From the NCBI GenBank assembly GCA_030562195.1, contig JAUJPP010000012.1, positions 15,934,001 to 15,998,000 of the forward strand: a DNA stretch of 64,000 bases. The letters run 5' to 3'. The notes beneath the pieces were generated by a model. The model worked only from the letters and a program-made list of their open reading frames with translations, was not told the origin of the DNA and searched no databases. Shown piece by piece: positions 12,103 to 23,456 of the stretch (position 1 is its first letter; each line of letters starts with the position of its first letter). Made by a program: the position numbers and the translations under genes. Source of the stretch: Nipponacmea schrenckii. Taxonomy: Eukaryota > Mollusca > Gastropoda > Lottiidae.

Positions 12103-13360
12103 AAAAACAGTTAATAAATAGAGACTTACCTGTAATTATGTGGTACTCTATTATATAGGAAACTAAGTCAATGTATTAGAAATATATACTTTTCTAGCTT
12201 TATTATAAAAACAGTTAATAAATAGAGACTTACCTGTAATTATGTGGTACTCTATCATACAGGAAACAAAGTCAATGTATTAGAAATATATACTTATTCT
12301 AGCTTTATTATAAAAACAGTTAATAAAGTGAGACTTACCTGTAATTATTTGGTACTCTATTATAAGGAAACACAGTCAATGTATTAGAAATATATACTTA
12401 TTCTAGCTTTATTATAAAAACAGTTAATAAAGTGAGACTTACCTGTAATTATTTGGTACTCTATTATATAGGAAACAAAGTCAATGTATTACTTATATAT
12501 GTCCTATTCTAGCTTTATTATAAAAACAGTTAATAAATAGAGACTTACCTGTAATTATGTGGTACTCTATTATACAGGAAACAAAGTCAATGTATTACTT
12601 ATATATATACTTATTCTAGCTTTATTATAAAAACAGTTAATAAATAGAGACTTACCTGTAATTATGTGGTACTCTATTATACAGGAAACAAAGTCAATGT
12701 ATTAGAAATATATACTTATTCTAGCTTTATTATAAAAACAGTTAATAAATAAAGACTTACCTGTAATTATGTGGTACTCTATTATACAGAAAACAAAGTC
12801 AATGTATTACTTATATATATACCTATTCTAGCTTTATTATAAAAACAGTTCATAAATAGAGACTTACCTGTAATTATGTGGTACTCTATTACATAGGAAA
12901 CAAAATCAATGTATTAGAAAAATATACTTATTCTAGTTTTATTATAAAAACAGTTATTAAATAGAGACTTACCTGTATTTATTTGGTACTCTATTATACA
13001 GGAAATGTATTACTTATTTTAGCTTTATTATAAAAACAGTTAATAAATAGAGACTTACCTGTAATTATGTGGTACTCTTTTACATAGGAAACAAAATCAA
13101 TGTATTAGAAATATATACTTATTATATATTTATACTTATTATTATACTTTATTATAAAAACAGTTAATAAATAGAGACTTACCTGTAATTATGTGGTACT
13201 CTATTACATAGGAAACACAGTCAATGTATTAGAAATATATACTTATTCTAGCTTTATTATAAAAACAGTTAATAAAGTGAGACTTACCTGTAATTATTTG
13301 GTACTCTATTATACAGGAAACACAGTCAATGTATTACTTATATATATACTTATTCTAGCT
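12103..13360 (+). repeat. 105-bp satellite array, right part
   Basis: This continues the array after the LINE with about twelve units, some shortened (for example near 13,005 and 13,110). Variants alternate 'acacag/acaaag' and 'gaaatatata/cttatatata'. The array fades into degenerate copies ('cttacctgtaattatttgg' at ~13,478) up to about 13,530. Confidence 0.9.
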
Positions 13361-13717
13361 TTATTATGAAAGAACTATTTTAGAATTATTTTATCATACA
13401 GGTAACACAGTAAATTTATCAGAATTACATGTCTATACCATCTTTATTATGAAAACACGATTATTATATAGTCAATCTTACCTGTAATTATTTGGTTTTT
13501 ATCATCCAAGTAGCAAAGTATATTGAACTATCAAGTTTTACATGAAGCTTTAACCCTAAATATAGACAAACTAAAAAAGGCCTCACAAAAGTTCATATGA
13601 TAGTTTACATCATATATATGCATGTTCTCTCATATGTGCATAAATGTAATTATAATATATATAGTTTTCATTTATTTCAAGCATTTTGTATACACATTTT
13701 TATGTTCTCTCTCTCTC
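13361..13717. other. degenerate satellite edge and simple repeat
   Basis: It contains diverged satellite fragments to ~13,530, then AT-rich DNA ending in a (CT)n tract and T-run at 13,705-13,726. No gene is evident. Confidence 0.55.
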
Positions 13718-14850
13718 TTTTTTTTTATATCAACATTTATTTCTTATTTACAGTGTAATATACAAACAATGATAAGGGGATCTGGAAACAAGCATGATGC
13801 TTATATAAATCCATTTCCCAAATATATGCAATAAATAGTGACATATACAAATAGACAGTATAGACAAATAGAAAGAAACACATATACAATTACAAGTGGT
13901 AATATTGCTATACAAGGTACAGTCACAGATAATATAGATATCTACATTATGTACAAAAAGGATAGACAGACAGATAGATAGATGTGAAAAATAGATAGAT
14001 GGTCCAGGTTTGACCTCACCCCACAACCCCAGTACGCGCCCTGACTTGATAGCGACAGCCCCTCCTGTTACCACAGTTAAGACTAAACCACCAAAGAGTG
14101 ACTACAATAAGTGGGAAAAAGTGCTACTTCTGGTTTATAAGGTTTTGTGGACTTGTCTTTACCACATTTAAAACAACCAGTATAAGAACACCAGAATAAG
14201 AAAGAAACAACCAATATAAAAAAAACCATTATACGGAACAATCGGAACATGATATGTAGTATAAGAACAACAAGTAAAGGATATGAAAATAACTTAACTT
14301 AACTAGTATAAGAACATCCAGTATAGGATAGGAAACTATCTCAACTAAACCAGTATAAGAACTCAACTAAATCAGTAAAAAGATCAACCATTATAGGATA
14401 TGAAACTATCTCAACTAAACCAGTAAAAGAACAACCAGTATAAGATATGAACTAAATGAGTAAAAAGAACAACCAGTATAGGATATGAAAATAACTCAAC
14501 TAAACCAGTAAAAGAACAACCAGTATAGGATATTTAAATACTCAGCTAAAACCATTAAAAGACCAACCAGTATAGGATATGAAAATAACCCAACTAAACA
14601 AGTAAAAGAGCAACCAGTATAGGATATGAAAAGAGCTCAACTAAACTAGTAAAAGAACAACCAAGGATAGGAAATGAAAATAAACTAGTACAACAACAGC
14701 TAGTATAGTATATGAAAAATAACTAAAAATCAGCCAGTAAAAGAACAACCAGTATAGGATGTGAAATTGACTTAACTATGCCAGTAGAAAAACAACCACA
14801 AAAGGATGCGAAAATAACTGAACTCAGCCAGTAACAGAACAATCAGTCAG
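13718..14850 (+). repeat. long inverted repeat, left arm, with internal ~60-bp tandem repeat
   Basis: The arm starts in a T-run followed by 'atatcaacatttatttc' and is the reverse complement of 16,755-17,544. Matching blocks include 'gataaggggatctggaaac' and 'agcatgatgcttatataaat'. From ~14,165 onward it consists of repeats of 'aaccagtataggatatgaaa' and 'aactcaactaaaccagtaaa'. There are more units here than on the right arm, so the arms differ in length. Confidence 0.85.
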
Positions 14851-14865
14851 AGATATGAAAATAAC

Positions 14866-16035
14866 TCAAATTAACTTAAACCTTTTTGTCAATGAAATAT
14901 ATTCACAAACTTTATTGAAAATGGTATCGTTTAAATTTTTGCCGGAATGTGTGTCACCAAAGAGTATAATCTTGATATCAATCTCATTATTTGGAAGAGG
15001 GTTTATAGTTGTTTGTCTTTCAAATGTAAATTTTGGACAGATTAAAAAATAGTGATACGAATCTTCTATTGAATTTCCACATGAACACAATGGACCGTTA
15101 GAAAGGTGCATTAGAAATCTGTGAAACTTCAATTCGCTTTTCATGTTCCGGAGACGACAGAGTAGGATTTGAAAGGGTCTACTACCAAGGTTATAATAAT
15201 ATGGAATGATAAAATCGTCTTTTTCAGCTGGTTTATAAATAGATTGTGAGTTTTGTATTTTCACATACTGGTATCTATTGGACAAGTAATTATGGATGAG
15301 TTTTAGCAGGTTTCCTCTAATTCCAATTAGATGTAGCTTATGCAACAGGCCATCATGCCACACTCTATCAAATGCCTTTGTGATGTCACAGAATACAGAT
15401 TTAACTTCTTTTCCTTCATCAAGAGATTTACAGATGAAATCGTAGAAATAAGAAAGCTGATAGATAGTAGAGTCTCCGTGTCGAAATCCTGATTGTCTGT
15501 GAGAAAGAATGTTGTTCTCGACGAGAAAATTATTTATATGTTTATATATACATTTTTCAAAAACTTTACCAAGAATGGATAGTAATGAAATTGGTCTGTA
15601 GTTTCTATATACATGGCTATCGCCAGATTTGAAAAGTGGAATTGTACTGGCTAGTTTCCAGTCAGAAGGAAAGACCGAGTTGACATGACAAAAGTTAAAA
15701 AGGGAACTTAAAGGGTACGCCAGAACTGATCTGCATTCCTTGAGAACTTTCGAACTCACATCATCGGGGCCACATGCCTTAGAACAATCTAGGGTACTCA
15801 GGACGTCACATACTTTATCTCTTGTGTATACTGGTTGTACTATTTCGTTCAAATTTGGCTCGAAACAATACGCAAAAGACTCTACTGGACTTTGACGGAT
15901 GAATTGGCTTGAAAAGTAATTATTAAGGATTTCAGCCTTGTCCTTATCACCATAAAAAATTTGATTACTTGAGTTCAAGGGGGGTATAGAAGATTTTTTC
16001 TTTTTCCAAAACCATAATTTCTGGCGAGATTCCAC
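14866..16035 (-). pseudogene. LINE RT with in-frame deletion of the catalytic core
   Basis: A 389-residue open frame. It begins in the linker before RT, then shows RT blocks PDDVSSKVLKE, RNYRPISLLSILGK, SGFRHGDSTI and DITKAFDRVWHDGL (motif A). After VKIQNSQS (about residue 255) it jumps in frame to the C-terminal domain (RLRNMKSELKFHRF; CSCGNSIEDSYHYF..C). Motif B (xPQGxxLGP) and the xxDD box are absent, a loss of perhaps 250 residues. It cannot be a working reverse transcriptase. The frame nevertheless stays open across the deletion. The upstream EEP parts lie at 15,975-16,742 in other frames. Confidence 0.85.
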
Positions 16036-16397
16036 CAGTTGGACTCACTAAAACTGCCATCAGAGATTTTCGAATCAAGGTTTGCAAAATACTCATTTTT
16101 GACACGTCTTACTTCAGATGTAACAAAGTTGTGAGAACTACGAAATTTATACCAGTCATTTGCTGAATTTGATCGTTTAGCATTTTTGTGAAGTCTATTT
16201 CTAACTCTCATTATTCGCCTAAGATAGCCGTTCATCCAAGGACAGTCTTTAGGTCGGAAGCAGACAGTTTTGTGTTTGACATGAGTAGAAATGCCTTTGA
16301 AGATTTCATCTACGACATTTTTTGCCAGCTGATTTGGGTCTTCTGAAGTATTTAAGATGCAGTCCCAATTAATCTCAGAGTAATAAGCGGACAACAA
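15975..16397 (-). pseudogene. LINE ORF2 linker between endonuclease and RT
   Basis: 140 residues with the region that follows APE endonuclease in LINE ORF2: PWMNGYLRRIMRVRNRLHK, NSANDWYKFRSSHNFVTSEV, and a WWNLARNYGFGKR block before RT. It overlaps the RT frame by ~60 bp in a different frame, so one frameshift separates them. Confidence 0.75.
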
Positions 16398-16469
16398 CTC
16401 ACTGTTTAGACTGGAATATTGCCAGATAGTTTTAGTGAAACTTGTAGAATTTGTATTTTTATTTCCGAA

Positions 16470-16742
16470 TTAAACTTGTACCCGACAGTGATCACTGAAA
16501 GTTTGACCAAGAACAGTAGTTGATGAAATCTGATCAGAACAATTAAAAATTTCCAGGTCGAGGATAGAACTGGAACTTAGTGTAATTCTGGTGGGGTCAT
16601 GAAAAGATTGGGTAAGGTTGTATTTGTCGAGGATTGTCTGCAATGGATTTTTATTATTAGACATGTCAATATTTAGGTCGCCTACTATTATAACATTTTT
16701 ATGTGCTTCTTCCAGAGCTGTTGAAATATTATCATCAAACAA
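16470..16742 (-). pseudogene. LINE APE-like endonuclease, C-terminal part
   Basis: 90 residues with the endonuclease signature VIIVGDLNID (GDxN catalytic block) and the terminal SDHC (SDH block). The 5' part of the endonuclease and all of ORF1 are missing; the sequence passes directly into the inverted-repeat arm at ~16,745. Confidence 0.8.
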
Positions 16743-16754
16743 TGGTTTTAATGG

Positions 16755-17544
16755 TTTTAGCTGAGTATTTAAATATCCTATACTGGTTGTTCTTTTACTG
16801 GTTTAGTTGAGTTATTTTCATATCCTATACTGGTTGTTCTTTTTACTCATTTAGTTGATTTCTTATACTGTTTTAGTTGAGATAGTTTCATATCTTATAC
16901 TGGTGGTTCTTTTACTGGTTTAGTTGAGATAGTTTCCTATCCTATACTGGATGTTCTTATACTAGTTAAGTTAAGTTATTTTCATATCCTTTACTTGTTG
17001 TTCTTATACTACATATCATGTTCCGATTCTTCTGTATAATGGTTTTCTTATACTGGTTGTTTCTTATTCTGATGTTATTATACTGGTTGTTCTAAATGTG
17101 GTATAGACAAGTCCAAAAACCTTATAAACCCGAAGTAGCACTTTTTCCCACTTATTGTAGTAACTCTTTGGTGGTTTAGTCTTTACTGTGGTAACAGGAG
17201 GGGCTGTCGCTATCATGTCCGGGAGCGTACTGGCGTTGTGGGGGTGAGGTCAAATCTGGACCATCTATCTATTTTCACATCTATCTATCCGTCTGTCTAT
17301 CCTTTTTGTACATAATGTAGATATCTATATTATCTGTGACTGTACCTTGTATAGCAATATTACCACTTGTAATTGTATTAGTGTTTCTTTCTATTTGTCT
17401 ATACTGTCTATTTGTATATGTCACTATTTATTGCATATATTTGGGAAATGGATTTATATAAGCATCATGCTTGTTTCCAGATCCCCTTATCATTGTTTGT
17501 ATATTACACTGTAAATAAGAAATAAATATTGATATAAAAAAAAA
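16755..17544 (-). repeat. long inverted repeat, right arm
   Basis: Reverse complement of the arm starting at 13,718; it ends 'gatataaaaaaaaa' at 17,544. It holds fewer units of the ~60-bp tandem repeat than the left arm. Together the arms enclose the decayed LINE, giving a 3.8-kb palindromic structure. Whether this is one foldback element that captured a LINE or two opposed copies of a repeat is not resolved. No convincing target duplication was seen. Confidence 0.85.
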
Positions 17545-17559
17545 GCAATGAGGTATCTG

Positions 17560-18660
17560 TGTGCAAAGTACTTCTTTTAAAAACGCTATTTTCTACAGAC
17601 GTAATACGCTGACCCATATAAAGGGTAAATTGGAAATTCACCCGGATGTGCCACGCCCATCTCATTTTTTTAAGCGTGAATCTTATCACATTCAAAATGT
17701 ATGTTCACAGTACAAATTTGAAGTTTATACATCCAATAGATCACGAGATATACACACATACATTTCTAAAAACTGTAAATACGGCAAAATGTACTTTAAT
17801 TTTAAAAAATCAAAAACTTCAATTTTCATTTTACAAACTTTTGTTATAAATCATTGGAAAGAGGACAGAAAACAACTTAAGAATCTGCAAAAATTAACAT
17901 TCTAAATTAATTAGGTCACGCTCTAGAGCAGCCCAAAGTTGCGAATTTTGCTGTTTTCGGGCAGCTATAAAACCGGAAGTAGCCGTCGGAGGTCAAAGGT
18001 CAAAATATCAACTGATAGCCAAGGTCAATGACCTTTGATCTACTAAAGATCAAGATCATCAAAGGTCAAGGTGACAAAAATAAGCTTTTAAAACTTGAAA
18101 AAATTCAACCGGAAGTTGTAAAAAAGCAAAATCAAAATTCAAAAATCGGCTTCCCATAAGTTTTTCGCAATCGCATGATCTTTCCAAAAATGAAAATATC
18201 ACACAAATCGTTCTTAACCCTTTGAGTTTTACAAAAAAGTGACATTTCAAGATGGCGGTAAAAGTTTCACTTCCGGTGTAGATTTTTTTTTTAAATCGGT
18301 CAGTTTTTTAAAAAGATGTTGTTCAGCACAAGTTTCAATGACCCACGACAATTAGAACGGAAAATACTGATTTGAAGTTTGAACCCTTTTTGCGCGTAAA
18401 CCGGAAGTGGCGCAAAATATTTGACAATGCCATTTTGTTCAGATTTATAGTCTCTGTTGTAATAGGACAACAATTAAAAAAAAGGTAAAAAAGTACGAAA
18501 ATACGGCAAAAGATTGTCTGCTACGAATTTTCGAAATTCCAATTTTTTTAACTTATTTCCCATTGGATATCGTATGTAGATTCTGAAAATGAAAATCCGA
18601 TGAAAATCGAGCTGCAACTACTGTAGACTAAGAGCAGGAAGGTGTGGAAAAATCGAAAAA
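17560..18660. repeat. dispersed repeat block related to 7,900-9,460
   Basis: It shares the ordered phrases described for 9,204-9,460 (17,836-18,110) and several 'accggaagt' blocks with 7,970-8,460. Short open frames here have no domain. Confidence 0.6.
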
Positions 18661-19097
18661 AAAAAGAATTGACATTTCGAAAACAAACAATAAAAGGATA
18701 AAGAAATAAATTATGGATTGGATTAATGTAAACTATTATAAATTTGGATTATACCTGATTAATAATTAAGATGGATTAGGTTATCTCAGAGTACAATTTA
18801 CATCAAAGAAAATACAAACTATAACAATGAAAAAAGGGATCCAATAATGATATAAAAATGGGGACTAATGCAAATTTTCAGGTTTGTTACATGCAAAGAG
18901 AAACAAATTTCATAATCAATACATATACAATATATTATTATACAAAACTCAAATAAAAATACAAAGCGTGAAAAATACATAAAGAGGATGATATAATACA
19001 AGGAATCCAAAGTCAAAATAAATTATCTGGTCTGGCCTGGCACGGACAGTATTAGATTTCGGGGAAGGGAGGGATTGAATCTCCTAAATGTACAGGC
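18661..19097. other. non-coding, nothing recognised
   Basis: AT-rich sequence between a repeat block and the Penelope-like element. No repeat partner or domain was seen. It may include the 3' region of the Penelope-like element. Confidence 0.4.
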
Positions 19098-19748
19098 CTA
19101 GGGTGGAACGAATATTTTATGAACAAGGTTGTCATTTAAGTTCTGATTTTTTGAATATGCCACTATCATTTTCTGTTTATAGACATGAGGAAATTTCTCT
19201 TGAAGACTCTTATAATGGGTTTGAACTATCTTACTTGCTTTATTACTGGTTGTATTAAATGGAACTACAAAGGGTGCTATGCCTACACTGTGGTTAATAT
19301 GAAGTCCTATGGGTCTTGCTGTATTCAATGTCTCAATCCAATGGGCTTCTCTAGATTGACGGAATTTGGTAGTTTCATCTTCGAGCAAGTCGATTTCTAT
19401 GCGCTCAATTGGGGTTAGTGTGAGATCGTCAAGTGAATGGTCGTCAAGATTGAAATGATTAGAAACAGGCCTGTCTTTTTTTAATTTTATATCTGATCTG
19501 TGAGCATTAAAACGAGTGCGTAATTTGTTCTTTGTTTCCCCGATATATTGTTTGGGACATTTTTTACATGAAATGAAGTATATTACATTCGAGTTTTCAC
19601 ATGTTAGGTGCTCTTGGATCGGGTATCTTTTATTCTTAGAGTTACTTAGAAAATAATGCGTTTCTGATATAAAGGGACATGTTTTGCATCTGGTTGACAT
19701 ACATGGGGCACTCCTTAAACCTACAATACTTTCTTTAAACAAAACCAC
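19098..19748 (-). CDS. GIY-YIG endonuclease domain of Penelope-like element
   Basis: 216 residues. It opens with a Cys cluster (CMSTRCKTCPFI), then VIYFISCKKCPKQYIGET, the GIY-YIG core with its linked CxxC insertion, followed by LRTRFNAHRSDIK (catalytic Arg/His region) and ETTKFRQSREAHWIETL carrying the family's metal-binding Glu. In the family this nuclease nicks the target for RT priming. The domain looks intact, but its upstream RT is disrupted, so it is a fragment of one protein rather than an independent gene. Confidence 0.82.
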   Translation of the reverse strand: MVLFKESIVGLRSAPCMSTRCKTCPFISETHYFLSNSKNKRYPIQEHLTCENSNVIYFISCKKCPKQYIGETKNKLRTRFNAHRSDIKLKKDRPVSNHFNLDDHSLDDLTLTPIERIEIDLLEDETTKFRQSREAHWIETLNTARPIGLHINHSVGIAPFVVPFNTTSNKASKIVQTHYKSLQEKFPHVYKQKMIVAYSKNQNLNDNLVHKIFVPP

Positions 19749-19754
19749 CCCTTT

Positions 19755-19937
19755 CTACCATACTAAATTGCATGTAACAACCCTATGGCCCCTACACGTG
19801 ACACTCCTTAAGCCTGGAGGTACTTCGGCATAAAGTCTATTTTTAGCTGCTATCTGTGCTAATTTGGAGTTTTTTATGTTTCGTAAAAATCGTTTAGAGT
19901 ATCCACGCTCTTTCAGTTTTGAGAAAACCTTGTGCAA
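19755..19937 (-). pseudogene. Penelope-like element RT-to-endonuclease linker
   Basis: 60 residues with KLKERGYSKRFLRNIK, the segment that normally precedes the endonuclease in Penelope-like proteins. It sits between the RT frame (19,913-20,218) and the GIY-YIG frame, in a different frame from each. Confidence 0.65.
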
Positions 19938-20218
19938 ATTCGATGAAATCGTAAAACTTGTGACTTAATTACTCCAGAAAGTGTATGTTTTGGATGAAAT
20001 GAGCTCTTATGCAAAAGTTGATGAGTGTCGGTTTCTTTGAGAAATACTTTAATATCTAATTTATTAGTCTTTGCTATGGAATCTCCTTTAAAAACAGTAT
20101 TATCGAGAAAATCTATGCTATTGTGGCTGACGTTGGCCGTTAGTTTGATCGACGGGTGGTGGTTGTTGAGGATTTCAAAAAATTGCCAAAATTGTTCTAT
20201 GGTGTAAGTCCAAACCAT
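19913..20218 (-). pseudogene. Penelope-like element RT, palm-thumb part
   Basis: 101 residues, continuing the frame from the FLDDIF box immediately upstream (to ~20,265). They include IEQFWQFFEILNNHHPSIKL, DFLDNTVFK and a LLHKSSFHPKHTLSGVIKSQ block typical of Penelope-family RT thumbs. Further upstream on the minus strand, NLFMAEWER and HKTHTPRAKWPPYR are recognisable but riddled with changes. Confidence 0.75.
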
Positions 20219-21369
20219 GAAAATGTCATCTAAGAAGCGTCCATAGAAAAGTGGGTCAAATGGACAAAGGGGTAATACCTAACGTTCCCACTCTGCCATG
20301 AAAAGGTTTCGATAAGGGGGCCATTTTGCCCTTGGTGTATGGGTTTTATGTTTTAAAAATGTGAAATCATTGGAAAGCAAATTCAAAACGTAAAATTGCA
20401 TCTCGGGTTGTTGGTTTGGGGTTTTTCTATCAAAAGTTTGGAAATGCCTTGGATATTTTCATTTTGTTCATGAATTCTCTTTAAATTAGAATAGCTTTGG
20501 GGACTTTGGGTTTTTTATTTTTTGACAAATCATTTTTCCCTTAAGGGTACCGAATTGCATCTAGGGTAAAAGAAAGTGGTATTTGACAGTAAACTACTCC
20601 CATTCAGAAAAGGGGGGTTTAGGGTTTCTTTTGGCTGAACCAATTTGGGTAGGTTCTTATGAATTTTCGGCAAATTTAAGGCTATTTGAATGTCGGTTCT
20701 GCTGGGTTTCTAAATTTTTTGGAGATAGCCAATGTGGATATTTGGACAAAAAAGGTTTTTTCTTGGAAATAATTTTGGGCTTGGTTAAATGAGGTTTTGG
20801 CTAATGGCTCGATTTTGACCCTATTGAGAATGATGGAGGGTTTTGATCATGGTCTAAATTAAAGGGAGGGCGGTTAATATTTGGGACCAGGGTAGATTAT
20901 TTCGGTGTTAGTTTTTTGGGTAATTCTTGGGGTTTGGGCCCCTTTGGGAGATTTTTGGGGGTAGACCCATGTGATTTGCCCTTGGGGGGAAAAAGGGGTG
21001 GGGGGGAATAATGGTTGTAAGGGGTTGGTACTGGTTGGTGTTGTTACAAATGTGGAGGGTAGGACTGGTCTGGTTCAAGGGGAGAGGGCCTGGGCACACT
21101 TTTTGATTGGTTGGAGAATTCGGGGGTTTGGACAAAAATTAAAAAGGAAGAAAGATCCAAAGTGGTCCGTGGTGAAAAGGGTGGGAGGCGAATTAAAGGG
21201 AAAAAAAGAAGGGGGGTGTTTTACAGGCTTTTCCAACATCTGCTGGATGCGGGCCTTTTGGGGTTTGGTTCGATAAGCTGGTGACTCTTGTTGGTACAGA
21301 TGTTGGCTGATCAATCTCCATTTCAGTTGGTAGGGATATGGCTACTCTGGTTTTGGTTTCGTTGATGGT

Positions 21370-21940
21370 TTAATAAAATTTGGTAATCACGGGTTGAGTG
21401 AGACGTTTCCCATAGGAGCGACGGGCCCAAGACAGGGCATGGGAAATAATGTGTTCGATGGCTTGTTGTGATAAAGACTTGGTTCGGATGAAAGGTTCTC
21501 CTGCAGGGTTGTTTGGTAATGGTCGATCAGAGTCTGCGTCACCTAAGAGAGCCATGTCCGGTTGAGGGATCTAATATTCGCGTCAACAGCTGACGAATAA
21601 AACTATCCAACTCAGAGACTTTGAGCTTGAAGGTGAACGCATGTTGACCTTGCTGTTTGGTGACAACACTGCAAAACTTGGAAGAACACCTTAACAAAGG
21701 GTTCTTCCTCCTTATGAGTGGGAATAGGTTGGCGTCGATGGGATGGTGGTCGTTTTTATGTTGGTAAGGCCGGTGGTTATCTCTTGATGGATAGGCTGTG
21801 TTATTGGCAGGTCGATGGTTATCTCTGGATGAATAGGCAGTATTGTGGGTGAGGTGGGATATAAATGGCTGGATAGGTTGTTGGTCGGCGATTGGTAGAT
21901 GGTAGAGGTCGATGGAATACTGGGCCGTTATAGGGTTCAT
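21370..21940 (-). pseudogene. N-terminal region of the Penelope-like ORF (probable)
   Basis: Two open frames (21,539-21,940 and 21,370-21,555) overlap by 17 bp. The first starts with ATG at 21,940 and contains a repeated NNTAYPSRDNHRP / HNTAYSSRDNHRP motif, then SKFCSVVTKQQ. The second has SQQAIEHIISHALSWA. Assignment rests on position and strand ahead of the RT; the N-terminal regions of these elements are poorly conserved. The 5' end coincides with the start of the duplicated unit at 21,936. Confidence 0.45.
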
Positions 21941-22433
21941 GATGTTGGTTTGGTTGGCGATAAGAGGTCAATTTTCAAAGGATTTTGATGTGAGCATTGG
22001 AATTGATTAGATCTCAGTCAAGTTTGAATTTGACAATTTTTCAATGAACGGTTTTGAGTTGCCTTAGTAAGATTGCGTCAAAACTGTATTGTGGTTGCAA
22101 TAAGAAGGTTAAGTTTTCAAAGGATTTTTATGGACCTTGGTGCTAGAATTGATAAGACAGTAGACAAGCTTGAATTTGACAAATTTTTTTAATGAATGTT
22201 TTTTTTAGTTAATGCCCTTGACTTAGTAAAATTGCGTCAAAAGTGTTTGTGGGTGGAAAAAAAAGCTACAATTTTATTAAAAGATTTGATAAAACTTGGT
22301 ATGAGTATTGAAAAAGATAAGATGGTGGTCAAGTTTGAATTTGACGATTTTTTAATTTGACAGTTTGTGAGTTTTTACCATTGGGTTCAATATTCAGTTA
22401 ATGTTTTTTGCTCAAAATTTATTCGAATTCAAG

Positions 22434-22476
22434 GCTGCCAGTGGGCGTATGTTACCATGCCTGGCAAGCTATCTTT
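22434..22476 (+). repeat. shared element-end motif, copy 1
   Basis: 'gctgccagtgggcgtatgtt' + 'accatgcctggcaagctatc' + 'ttt'. It recurs at 26,389-26,431 (+), 32,481-32,522 (-) and 32,911-32,953 (-). The reverse-strand copies contain the short palindrome CTTGCCAGGCAAG. In every case it borders the ~150-bp tandem units, which suggests the terminus of one transposon family. Confidence 0.7.
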
Positions 22477-23063
22477 CTACCATAAGTTTAAGTGGGACTG
22501 TTAGATGTTAGGATATGTAAAGATTGTAAACTTGTGATATGTCTGTATTATCAGATCCTTTATGTATTGTGTGGTAACATTTTGTATTCTTCACCATTCC
22601 GAAATAGAAACAGAGTTATTTTATATCCCCAATTCAAGAATTTCATTTTCCTCCATCATGACCTCAACAATTTTAAACATCTTTAAGACATATTTGATGT
22701 AAAATCATGAAAATTGGAACACTAGTAGACATTTTGAAAATAATTATAAATATGGTTAAAAAAAAAAATAGAATGGCGTGACACATCCAGGTTAAATTGA
22801 CAGTTCTGTAAGCTTTCCCACTTCACGTGTAGCTCTAGTTTTTGGGTTTTATCATATTGAAATACCTTTTCAAATTTAGTATGTCTACCTGATTGATGCT
22901 AACGGGTTTATCAACTATAAGCATTATTTAAATGAAATGTTCGTCTTGTGTGTAAAATGATGAAATTAAACATTAGAATACTCTCTTTTTGCCACCGCGG
23001 TTCCCCAACCAAGTATTGTTTAAGAAAGATTACACGAATAATGCTTGTATTTTGATATTGCAG

Positions 23064-23123
23064 GTTATACAGTGAGTGATGTTATTTGTTGTGGTGAAAA
23101 TAACCATCCATTCCTTTGCCGAG
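23064..23123 (+). pseudogene. captured exon A (cysteine-rich, copy 1)
   Basis: A 60-bp candidate exon between an AG acceptor (after 'tttgatattgcag') and a GT donor ('gag/gtaatat'). Its open reading is YTVSDVICCGENNHPFLCR, ending in phase 1. That phase fits exon B (starting at 23,457), where the split codon becomes GTA. This is host-type gene structure carried in repeat DNA; function unknown. Confidence 0.5.
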
Positions 23124-23456
23124 GTAATATGGCAAATTTAAACTAGCAGGTCTTAGTTAGCGAGGATTGGCTATTAAACGTGCAGAACAGGGATCAACAA
23201 TTGTTATTGCTTAAGGGGTGGACTTAATAATCTAGAAGCGGACCAACAAAAAAATCGTTGAGCTACTGTTCTAACACTCTTGATATCGTGGAAAGACTCA
23301 TTCACATGTCAGATCAGTCAAGTTTTTTTTATAAGAAATAAGAATGGCGCTAAAAGAAGCCAATCACTGATACACATACGCAAGGATTATACAGTTTACA
23401 CGGACTTCCTTCCTATTTAAAGAATTGATAAATTTATCTTTAATTTATTTTTCCAG

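Larger units (their letters stand above)
19098..21940 (-). mobile_element. Penelope-like retroelement, degenerate
   Basis: Read on the minus strand: an N-terminal region (21,940 downwards), an RT with catalytic box FYGRFLDDIF (~20,235-20,265), and a GIY-YIG endonuclease (19,098-19,748). RT plus C-terminal GIY-YIG is diagnostic of Penelope-like elements with endonuclease. Several frameshifts and a TAG just after MAEWER upstream of the active site break the frame. The RT section 20,280-21,330 is unusually G/T-rich on the plus strand and much more damaged than its flanks. Confidence 0.85.

Noticed and set aside
9545..13360. Satellite array as a CRISPR-like array
   Set aside because: Units of 105 bp are directly contiguous without unique spacers, and the genome is eukaryotic.
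13748..14074. 108-aa minus-strand ORF in the inverted-repeat arm
   Set aside because: Low-complexity (SICLSILF..), derived from GATA/TAGA microsatellite-like sequence; its mirror in the other arm is not kept open.
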